From the NCBI GenBank assembly GCA_902728285.1, contig CACVBU010000795.1:1-64000 (forward strand): a stretch of DNA of 64,000 nucleotides, in the 5' to 3' direction. A program made the translations under genes and the position numbers. Numbering within the stretch: the stretch's first letter is position 1; the number at the start of each line of letters is the position of its first letter. This stretch comes from Clytia hemisphaerica (taxonomy: Eukaryota; Cnidaria; Hydrozoa; Leptothecata; Clytiidae). A model generated the notes under the pieces. The model saw only the letters and a list, made by a program, of their open reading frames with translations, had not been told where the DNA came from and made no database searches. Shown here one piece after another: positions 12,001 to 21,900 of the stretch.

Positions 12001-12515
12001 ATTGCTTCCAAATGTTCAGATATAGTTTTGACGTCGTTTATATGTTGGATGATTTCAGCACCTCTCTCGAGCTTTATGGAATACAACTTTCGTCTTAGTT
12101 GTATCTTACGCGATAAAGTCTTTTGTTGAAAATGCTTTGCGAGACTATCCCAGGCATCCTTGCCAGTCTCTGATGCACGAATATAAATTTGTAGACTTGT
12201 CGAAACAGATAAACATACACTAGCAAGTGCCATGTTCTCTCTTTTCTTAAATTTTCGTTTTTCCTCTGCAGTGGCATTGTCACCAATTTTCTCTGTGCCA
12301 TTGACAATGTCCCATAAATCCTTTCCGATGAGGAACATTTTCATGTTAAATTTCCAATTGTGATAGTTTTCAGCAGTTAGCTTATCGAACTTACAATCAA
12401 AGTCCTTTTCAGCAGCCATCACGAATTATCACAATAATTCAACAATAATCAACAGAGATAATGCACTGGACCAGAATAAACAAAATATCAGTTATCAGTT
12501 TGTTGTGGACGTTGT

Positions 12516-12531
12516 GTCTGGGCTCATAACC
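12516..12531 (-). promoter_or_regulatory. Copia primer-binding site, internal part of initiator tRNA-Met
   Basis: On the minus strand GGTTATGAGCCCAGAC directly follows the 5' LTR. With one mismatch its first 14 bases complement the anticodon arm of initiator tRNA-Met, not its 3' end. This is the half-tRNA priming known from Drosophila copia. Confidence 0.75.
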
Positions 12532-13478
12532 TGTTAAAGTTTTTATCAGAACGTAAACGTCTCTTCAGGAAGAAAACACAACAAGAACTACTCTACAAGA
12601 GAAAAAAGAGGGAGTTTCTAAACATCGACCAGAAATGGCGACCACGACCAGCGACCACGACCGGCGACCAGATAAATTTGGGTTATCGAGTTGACCTGCT
12701 CTCTTCACCGTAGAGAACATCCAAATCGAGTCCTGGTGTGGCTTTCAAATAAACCACTGAACATGTGGCTGAGAATTACTCTATCTAGAATACTAAAAGT
12801 GACCTTTGACGTTACCAGTCATTTTCTAGACAAAGTGACACTTTTTGACAAAAATATTGACAGGGCAATTAAGTGTGATGCCTGTAAACTTTATTACACA
12901 CAGGAAATATTTTAATTGTACCGAATGAGATGCCTTTAGTATGAATGGATAGAAATTGTCAGTAGGAAAAAGCTGGGAAGGCCAGTTTTAGAGATATCAA
13001 TCTCATCAATTATTCTATTGTCCTTACATTGTCAAAATGACTTATTTTGACAAAATAATTATCTGGTGATCAAATATAAAGCTTCCTAAATAAATTCCAG
13101 TACAAATTTTGCCACTAACTAATTTGATGCCGAAAATACAAAAGGATAGAAATTGACACTCTATTCAAGCTCCAAGAGCGTAATGGCTGCTCTGCACGTT
13201 TTGCACGTGGCTTTATAATCACTGTAGGTGAGACAGGGGTGAGCTTTACTCTTCAATTCGATAAATAAATGATCATAAGAGAAAGACTCTACGGTGGAGA
13301 AAGAGGAAAAACTCGATAACCCAAATTTATCTGGTCGCCGGTCGTGGTCGCTGGTCGTGGTCGCCATTTCTGGTCGATGTTTAGAAACTCCCGAAAAAAG
13401 ATCTAAAAATCTCTAAAAAATAATAGCGCATATTACGCATACTATGGTCGCGACAGTGAACTCATTAATTATTTAACA
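12532..13478 (-). repeat. Copia 5' LTR, interrupted by a MITE
   Basis: LTR sequence at 12532-12609 and 13402-13478 matches the 167-bp LTR at 5644-5810. The 783-bp MITE between them splits the element's promoter-bearing LTR. Confidence 0.88.
12610..13392. mobile_element. Long-TIR MITE in the Copia 5' LTR, Mutator-like
   Basis: Inverted repeats of about 85 bp begin GGGAGTTTCTAAACATCGAC and contain repeated CGACCA/CGACCG units. It is flanked by a 9-bp duplication GAAAAAAGA (12601-12609 and 13393-13401). Long TIRs with a 9-bp duplication fit a non-autonomous Mutator-like element. The interior has no transposase; open frames of 68-74 codons there look accidental. Confidence 0.78.
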
Positions 13479-13734
13479 AATTTTCCACCGGGGACGATAT
13501 TTTGGACAATTTTCCCAGTGGGTTTGTGAGAAGGGGGTGTATGCAGCAAGTATTCGCGTTATAAAAGATTCTCTTGACTCAACTACAGATATCCTCTTTC
13601 TATCCGGCTTCTATTCTACAATCTTTTTTATAAGAACCAGGAGAGCTTTGGCGAGTAACCGAAAAACATCCATCCTTAATTTTTAAATCATCTTGCCAAA
13701 ATAGATAAATAAAGAGTGAACATACCAGATGTTT

Positions 13735-14665
13735 TAAACTTTAAGATTAAAAAATTTCTATACCGTAAATCACCGATTAAGCGCCCGGGCGCTTATTTAA
13801 TTTTTCAGGCTCTGAGGGGGGCGCTTATTCAAGCGGGCAATTATTCAAGCGGGGCGCTTATTTTTTTATTTCAGAAATTCGTATATCAACAAATTCGGAA
13901 TCTGCTTAAACTTAACTTCAAAAAAGGATGAATAAAAGAAAAATCCAATAAGAAACAGAAAAAAAGAAAGCTAAAAGACCTTGATTTTTATTTTTGTTCC
14001 AATTTTTTTCAACTGTTAATCATCTGAAGAGAAATTCTTATCCTGGAAATTAGCCTAGGCCACCAATTCGAATAAGCGCCCCTCCCTGGAGGGGGCGCTT
14101 ATTCAAAGGGGGGGCGCTTATTCGAGCGGGGCGCTTATAAAATTATTTTAAGTAAATGGGGGGCGCTTATTCGAGCGGGGCGCTAAATCAAGCGGGGCGC
14201 TTAATCGGTGATTTACGGTATGCAAGGATTTAGCTACTATAAAACTTTACTCATGTTTATAAATCAAAGGGGAAAATAGATCAGAAAGCTAATACCTTTT
14301 TTAATTAATCATAAAAGACTAACAAGGCATTGTCGCATTACGGATTAAAGTTTAAGGTTGAAATATTTCTAAAAGGGAAGGATCTAGATACTATAAAACT
14401 TGTGTGAACGTTTATAAATCAAAGGGGAAAATAGATCAGAAAGCTAATACCTTTTTTAATTAATCATAAAAGACTAACAAGGCATTGTCGCATTACGGAT
14501 TAAAGTTTAAGGTTGAAATATTTCTAAAAGGGAAGGATCTAGATACTATAAAACTTGTGTGAACGTTTATAAATCAAAGGGGAAAATAGATCAGAAAGCT
14601 AATACCTTTCTTTAATTAATCATAAAAGAGTAACGAGGCATTATCGCATTATGGATTAAAAAATA
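13735..14665. repeat. ~155-bp tandem repeat (about three copies plus part)
   Basis: Units starting with GGATYTAGMTACTATAAAAC recur at about 14226, 14380 and 14535 and include AAATCAAAGGGGAAAATAGA. The tail of an earlier unit (TTTAAACTTTAAGATT) lies at 13735-13762, before the MITE at 13761-14220. Copies 2 and 3 are nearly identical. No coding potential. Confidence 0.82.
13761..14220. repeat. TA-flanked MITE rich in GGGGCGCTTATT units
   Basis: Inverted ends read TACCGTAAATCACCGATTAA, with the outer TA a probable target duplication. Inside, GGGGCGCTTATTCGAGC-type units repeat in both orientations. It interrupts the 155-bp tandem array, so it is younger than the array. Confidence 0.8.
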
Positions 14666-14791
14666 TTTATTATATGCTTGATTAAAAATCACAGCAAAAC
14701 CTGTTATAGCATTGATGATATTTAAGTCTTCACAAGCTTAGCAGTAGGCGGCTGTTAATTGATATATACTCACTCACTAAAATGAGTTTTA

Positions 14792-15035
14792 CCACACTTT
14801 TTTTTATAAGAACATCCACAATTTTTGAAGCCTTCAGATGTTCTTAACTATTCCGGTTCCAAGCCTAAGAATGTTCTTAACATGGTCTTATTTTCAGCAT
14901 TTTTTGAGTATTTTTGTCCATTTTCCTGAGAAAATAGGTGTTTTAGAGTCAACGAAGCTTTAACTTGTTCTTAAGACTTTAGCCACCGAAGCCTTATTAT
15001 GTTCTTATATAGTTTGTTCTTGTAAAAAAAACGTG
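14792..15035. repeat. CACGC(T)n family MITE (divergent copy)
   Basis: The ends read CACACTTTTTTTTTATAAGA and, inverted, TGTTCTTGTAAAAAAAACGTG, with TA on the outside. The interior (TTTTGAAGCCTTC, GTTCTTA repeats) differs from the 4469 and 16609 copies, so only ends and design are shared. Confidence 0.6.
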
Positions 15036-15299
15036 TATAACTTCTTAAAATGTTAGTACGTGCGGCACATGGTCTTAATCCATTAAATCCTATTTGTTTT
15101 TGAAAAAAAATCAACCCATCGCAAGGTTCACAAGTAGTTCGAGATAGAGTTTGTGTTGGGGAGACGCAACTAAAAGGTGAGTCATTTAGAATCATCAATA
15201 TTTTTATTCAAGCAGGTACTGTCAATTACTTCATGCTTCATACAGAAGACTGAATATTCTGACTAGGTACACTTTGTAAAGTAATCTAAAGTACGAATA

Positions 15300-15544
15300 C
15301 ATGTTTTTTATAAGTGTTGTACTTAAAAGCATATCTAGGCTCAGATATGAGCTAAGCATTACCTTAAGCCTACAAAAAATGTATTTTTCTGAAATTGCGC
15401 TTGTTTTTTTAAGATTTTACGGATTTTTTGAATTTCGATACAATTTTGCTTTGGATATAAGCATCCTTAAAAGCATTTTCAGCCCTCAACCTAAGCATCT
15501 CCGAGCCTTTTTTCAAAATTTTTGTTTGCTTATATAAAAAACAT
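15300..15544. repeat. CACGC(T)n-related MITE (divergent copy)
   Basis: The left end is ACATGTTTTTTATAAGTG and the right end is CTTATATAAAAAACATGT. The interior repeats AAGCAT/CTTAAAAGCAT motifs in both orientations. It lies about 360 bp upstream of the double-protease exon 1. The 78-codon frame within is not convincing. Confidence 0.5.
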
Positions 15545-15680
15545 GTAAGTCTTGAAATCTAACTTTCATAGATTGAGAACAAGAAGATTTTGTGAGCTAG
15601 AGCTGAAAAAAAAATACCGTGATAGTAACTCCAGTTGTCATTTTTCGAGGTTTTCCTGGGTCCATCAAAAGTCGATCTTC

Positions 15681-15778
15681 CCCAGCTGTCACACAACGTT
15701 TTTTCGACGTTTATCTAACGTTCACAACGTCCATATAACGTTAGGTGAACGTTGAAACAACGTTGTGTGCCAGCTGGG
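15681..15778. repeat. Short MITE with CCCAGCTG ends (copy 2)
   Basis: The ends read CCCAGCTGTCACACAACGTT and, inverted, AACGTTGTGTGCCAGCTGGG. It is the better-preserved mate of 668-764. It ends 126 bp before the protease start codon, within the putative promoter or 5' leader intron. Confidence 0.75.
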
Positions 15779-15904
15779 TTAGGTAATTCATATGCAGTTA
15801 AGAATATCCCGTTGCTCTACGTATCTACGTAAGAAAGATTTCGCCATGAATTCAAGAATGAAAACAGTTCTATCACTTTTATTTTTTTTTATAGGAACAT
15901 CAAT

Positions 15905-18900
15905 ATGAAGGTTTCATGTGTAACTGCTTTTATACTAGTAATTGCAGCTGGTTGCCACATTGCCCTAGCTGACGAATTCAACAACTTTAAAGTTTGTGGG
16001 AAAACAAGCACTGGAGGAAAACTGCAACGTATTGTGGGCGGCGAGAATGCAAACCAGGGCGAACTCCCTTGGCAAATAGGCGTTAGTAATGATGGTCAAG
16101 TTTTTTGTGGAGCAACCTTGATCAGCAAGAAATGGGCTATTTCAGCTGCACATTGTGAAATTAAGCCCGGAAATGAACTCATCCTTGGTGCAAGTGATCT
16201 TAATTCTCAAAAGGAAGGTAAGAAATATAAAAAGTCCTACCGGCTGAAACATCTAAACTCTGTGGTGCAAGGTCAATGGTTTTACCCCCAGCCGAAAGAC
16301 CCTAAGAGAATCTTTTCTTGACGCATCCCTGCTTGATGTATGTAAACAAAAGTGAAAGCGCAGATATCCCAGGGGAAGAAGAGGCGCCTCTCTCATATTT
16401 TGGATAGACAGCTAAGAATATATCCTTTTATAATTTTTTTTGAGAAGCCCATAGTTCTTTTATGATCGGAATTACGGTATTTAACGGCCAAATTCCCGGT
16501 ATCAGCATTTTTGATAGAGGTTTGAGAAATTCTTTGCCAGTGTGCAAGAATTTCATGGCATGCTGTAAAATATTTCCTACAAGTCCTTTACTTTTTAACA
16601 CACGATTACACGCTTTTTTTTTATAAGAATAGTGTTTTTTCATTTCATCATGGATATTCTTAACTTTTTGGCAAAAATCATCCAAAAATATTCTTACAGT
16701 ATTCTTAGGTTAAGATCGAAATTGGCAATCTACAGGTCAAAATGCATTAAAAATGGCATACTTAGGTTCAGTTGCTAAATTCCATGATGATGATATTCTT
16801 AGCACATTCTTAATTTTTTGGCCATTTTCATCATGGACATTCTTATAAAGTGTATTCTTATTAAAAAAAAGCGTGTATATATCTGTTAAACTATCGGTTA
16901 GATTGTAATTGATATCAATTATTTTTATTGTCTAAACAACCTGCCAGAATATTGATGATTATGGTTCACTTCTTTTTCAATTTTAGTGTTCAAGAAACGA
17001 ACAGTCTTGAGAGCTTTTCCCCATGAAAATTACGACTCAGATACCATGGAAAATGATATTGTCTTGCTCGAATTGAATAGAGAAGTCACATTCAACGATC
17101 TCATTGCACCTGCTTGCATTGTTGATAAAAGTAAACATCTGGTCCAAGGAACAACAGCTGTTGTCTCAGGATGGGGTACACTTGAATCTGGAGGAGACCA
17201 GCCAGAAATTCTTCAAAAAGCCGAGGTACGGTTCTATTTTCTATAAGTTGTAAGAAATGACCTCTGGTGTTTTACATAGTTTCTTATTTTTTAACCTTTT
17301 TTACCCTTCCTGAGATTTCAAACATTTCATTCCTTAAAAAAACAAATATTTCGCAAATTTATATTCTGTAGATGCATTATATTCCACAGCAAAGTAAAAA
17401 TATCCAGTCTTTTGGAGCCAGCTAACTATCAAATTTTAATTTTGCATAGAATTTGTAAATTTGTAATTTTAGGTCAACATTGTCTCGAGAGATACGTGTA
17501 ATTCAAAGTATTCGAGTGGTATAACCAAAGTCATGTTATGTGCAGCCGCTCCAGGAAAAGACTCCTGCCAGGTAAGTGGATCTTTTCAAAGTGTCAGAAT
17601 TGAATCTGACTAAAATGAGGTTTTTTAAACTTTTATGTACGTATTTGTCTCACCAACTTTGATCTATTCATCTGTTTGGATACGTTCCTCGACCCAAAAC
17701 TTACTACTGTAATTCTTTATCTCTAGGGTGACAGTGGTGGTCCACTGGTTGTCGATTTAAGAGATAAATGTGGTAATGACCAATATTTTTTGGCTGGTGT
17801 TGTCAGTTTCGGTAGTGGTTGTGCACACCCTGACTATCCAGGAGTTTATGCTGATGTTGCAGCATTGAGAGATTGGATCGATGATAAACTGGCCTCCAAA
17901 GGCAATGGTAAGAACCAGAAAACTTCTCTTTATCCTTTAGATTTCACATATCGCCGTGTCAATTCAAAACAGCCTTAAGTCCATTTTTTCCATTTTGAGA
18001 TAATTGGCTTTAAAGTTTGAGATGTATTGGACTTAAGGCTACACATTTCATGTCAATGCTTCATAGAAAATAAAATTTGCCCTAAAATTTAGGACTTAAG
18101 ACTGTTTATGGTTGATATTATATGGAACATTCTAAGTTCTTATTTTTTTTGAATTGCAAAATACACCTCTTTCCCATTAGAATTCTGTGGACTTAAGGCC
18201 GTTTTTGGAAAGCGTGCATGCTGAAATAGGGGTTATGGTCTTAAGAGTCAATTTTCGAAAAAATGGACTTAAGTCTGTCTTGAAGTGACACGGCGATATA
18301 TGATCTACTAGTCCGATGGGGTCAATAGGGTAAAGTGCAACTAGTAATGGCCTCCAAATGGATTATCCCAGCGTCGACCTTTCATATAAATGCAGCAATA
18401 GTGCTCAACGAGTTATATTGAAGACAAATTGTCGCGATAGAGTGACTTGGAAAGCCCTTGTGTCCAGCGAGCGTTGAGTGTTGCGTAAGCTGCAGCGAAA
18501 TATATTAACGTGGTTTACTAGTCTTTTAGTTTTTAAAAGCTAGGTTGAGCATTTAACATTGTAGTTACTGACTAAAGGTTCAAAAACCATGACGTGGAAT
18601 TGTAAAAATTCGATTAGGAACTTAAAAGTTTTCAAGGTCATGGGATTGTGTTGAATCGGTTTTGCCGTAATCTAATATCACCTCGTAGATAGATATATGC
18701 TGCTTAACCTCACTAATATTGCAAATATATCTTTCCAATTTAATTTAGCGATATTTTAAATCTTCATTGCAGTTAAACCATCAACAGCTGAACACACATG
18801 TGGAGGACCAACACCAACGGATAAACCATCTCCGCCACCAACTGATAAACCATCTCCGCCACCAGGTAAAATTCGTTATTCCTTTTATATCGGTTATATT

Positions 18901-21900
18901 GAAAAACTTGTTTTTAGAATATTCTATAGTTCATAAGCGTGACCTTAAGGACATAATAAAAATAAATACTACCCCAAACAAGGACAAATGTCAAGCATTT
19001 TTTTCCTTGATATTACCATAAGAAAATCCAAAAATTGGCCACTATACAGCGGTGAATCTGAGCGGAGTGTAATCTTTATGGCGGAGAGCTATCATTTCCT
19101 TATATGGAATATTGATAAAAGAAACACTCTCTGTCAGAGATTTTGAAACCCCCCTCAGATCCGCCACTGTTATATACCAAATAAAGCTAATTGCAGTTGT
19201 CTCTCTATTTTTCGATTTTCGTGGGATCTATGATAATTATTCGAATTGAAGAAATATTCGAATTAAAGAGAGTATTTTACATTCATTTCAAGCTGAGGAA
19301 ACCAAGACTTAAGTTCGAATTACAGAAAGATTCTAATCATGGAGGTTCGAATTAGAAAGATTTGACTGCAATATAATAATTTTTCTTCACAGTGGGTGCT
19401 GCTGATTATTTCAATGACAAAGGTGTTTGTGGAACCAATGGTGACACACATTTTATGGAAAACATCCAAAGGATTGTTGGTGGTGTTCCGTCTAAGCGAG
19501 GCGAGTTACCATGGCAATTGGGTTTAAGATATGGTGATGGTCAAAAACCTTATTGTGGTGCCACACTTATCAGTAAACAGTGGTTGATCACAGCAGCACA
19601 TTGTAAAGTGAAGGCAGGTTCTCAAGTTATTCTTGGTGCATATGATTTCGGAAATGGAGGAAATGAAAATGAAAGTAAGTAAATCAATAATTCCGAAACG
19701 AATAAATTAAGAATGAAAAGCTTCACCTTCAAATTTGTGGAGAATACATAGCACGGAATTTCTGCAGATTTCTGTACACGAAATCTGATGTCTTCTGATT
19801 TCTAAGAAACCTTTATTGCCCTATTTGTCTTCCTAAGCGTGTTATTAGTTAATAGTTAGATGTGTTCTGAAATCTAATTTTTTACCGAGATATACTTGTG
19901 CGATGTTTGTTTTTTTCTCCACGAAAGATGTGTTCGGAACATTTCTAGGGTTACTAGGCAACAAGAATACATCAGCTTTCCCTTGATTATACCCCTGTGT
20001 CTCCTAAAACGATTTGTTCTGCATATTAGATGACCTTCATCATACCCCTGTCTCATTAGAACACATCATCATTTCTAGCTGATTGATTTACTCATCAGAA
20101 CAGATCAAAATTTCTAGCTCAAAAATATTCTCAGAATAATCTGAAAAAGGTGCTTTCTTCCCTTGCAATCAAATGCCATGGGTGTTTAAATGCATCCCAA
20201 TCATTAGACTTGCTTACTAGTCTGTTAATTAATCATGTCAGAGAGGGCGGAAATAAAAAGGCGGCGGGCGTTTGCTAGAATAGGAGCTGCGTAGGAGAAC
20301 AAGCAAAAGTTGGTGAGAGGCTGCTGATTAAGGGCTTTCAGCCCTTGCTGCCGGAAAAGTTTCTTCTCACGCTTACCTAACTCCTAAGCTCACTTTTTCT
20401 GCAGGATACCGTTCCAGCCCGACTGGCGTGGCCCGGCTGGCGTGGCCCAACTGGTGTTCCAGTCTACTCAATTATTAATGATTAATTCTTCGATGTTTTA
20501 GGGCACCGTGTTAAACGTACTGTCGCTAAAGTAATTAATCATGAAAATTACGACGACGGAACTTACAACAACGATATTGCTTTGGTCAAATTGAACGCTA
20601 AAATCAAATACACAAAATATATTCGACCAGCTTGTATTGTTGAAGATGGAGAAAAACTTGCTGACGATGCAGAAGTTGTTATCTCTGGTTGGGGAACGAC
20701 TAAATCTGGTGGAAGCCAGCCGAAAGTTTTACAAGAAGCTGAGGTGATAACAATAAAGGGTCGTGATTCTCTCAAAACGATTTATTTTCTTATAAATCAA
20801 TTTAATCGATAAGTTGTTCGAGTCCGAGCCAAAGTTTGAAATCGACCCTTTTAGAGAAAGAACTTCGACGTTTTTCCGACCCTTTGAGAGACTACCCCCC
20901 CCCCCCCCGGAGCAAAGGTTTCCTTTCGAATCCACGACTTTTCAAATTTTCAATCGACTCTATCTATCTTTTAAAGGTCCTTTTCAATCATGCTATTTTA
21001 TCGAGAAAAACTTAGTTTCCCACAAACGTCACAAAAGTGAATCGAGGAAAAACGAGAAAGCTTCACTGGAGACTTTCTCGTCATCCCTCTGATGAAAAAA
21101 AATATCTTATCATTTAATTTGAGATTTTTTATTCAATGTGATATCATTATACCATAGGTTAAAATAGTCAACCATGGAAAATGTGATAATTTGTACGGAC
21201 GTTACAAGATTACAGACAAAATGTTTTGCGCTGCTTATCCCGGTAAAGACTCTTGTCAGGTAAGACTTTTCTGCTTTCCTAAATTTGGTATATCCCAAAT
21301 TAAAAGAGAATAAACTATCGCGAATCAGTTTTTCAAAATTTATCACAAAACTAAAATTGACGCATAAGTTTATTTTCCGTAAAGTTTTCTCATTTATATT
21401 TTCAAAAATTGGGCTTCTAGTCTAGATACAATTTGGTGTGATTAAATCCTCCCTGTTTGATCGTTTACTATCTTCTTTTCTTCACTGAAAATTATGATCA
21501 GAATTGGGTTTCATAACAAAGGGTACAGTCAGTAAGTTCGTAGCATGAAGGTAGAGCATCCACCCGGGGGTGGTACTACTAGGGCAAGATGGGTTATGGG
21601 GATGCTCCGCTGGTCAGGGTACCTTTTTTAACCTCCTCGAGTCCCAGGTAGGGTCGCAAAAACACCAAAATAGAAAAATCAGTCCCTCGTAGGGTGCCTA
21701 TTTTTGGAAAAAAGTAGAAATTTTGAGAAACTTTTGGAATTTCAGTCCCATTCAGGGTCACTTTTTTCGCAAATTTAGAGTCCCACGTAGGGTCCATTTT
21801 TCGAACCTCAGCGGAGCACCCCTGTCGGTCGACAAGGGTAGTACCCCCCCCCCCGGAGCATCCAGCTACGGTGCGCAAGGTTGTGGGTTCGATCCCCAGC

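Larger units (their letters stand above)
5892..12422 (-). pseudogene. Copia gag-pol polyprotein, broken
   Basis: The first open block (12422-9528, 964 codons) holds a Copia-type gag; a CCHC zinc knuckle (CHYCHEKNHFARDC); the aspartic-protease motif IDSGAS; an integrase with HHCC (from HERFGHLGY to CEGC) and the DDE residues in HSDVCGP, RTDNGGEY and NGVSERMN; and the start of reverse transcriptase (QMDVKTAFLNGEL). The frame stops being Copia at about 9533, where an LTR element is inserted. It resumes at 6958 with the catalytic YVDD motif (in VYVDDFTLAS) and continues to about 6400, where a one-base frameshift precedes RNase H (TDADWAGD, TTEAEY). It ends at 5892. The 4-bp target duplication of the inserted element means the disruption is a clean insertion. 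Normal role: reverse transcription and integration in the element's particle. This copy cannot make an intact polyprotein. Confidence 0.92.
5644..13478 (-). mobile_element. Copia-type LTR retrotransposon with two nested insertions
   Basis: It is flanked by a 5-bp target duplication AATTT (5639-5643 and 13479-13483). The 3' LTR is 5644-5810 (167 bp) and the 5' LTR is 12532-13478, enlarged by a MITE at 12610-13392. LTR ends are TGTTAAA/TTTAACA. The primer-binding site is at 12516-12531 and a purine tract (AAGTGGGAG on the minus strand) adjoins the 3' LTR. The single gag-pol reading frame runs 12422 to 5892 on the minus strand and is interrupted by another LTR element at 6959-9532 and by one frameshift near 6400. 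The LTRs match closely apart from the MITE and an indel of about 12 bp. Confidence 0.9.
5467..13540. repeat. MITE split by the Copia insertion
   Basis: The left part (5467-5643) starts ACACTCCTTCTCACAGACCC. The right part (13479-13540) ends with the inverse, GGGTTTGTGAGAAGGGGGTGT. Copia sits between them at a duplicated AATTT, so Copia landed inside a pre-existing MITE of the ACACCCCT-ended group. Without Copia and its guests the element would be about 235 bp. Confidence 0.65.
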
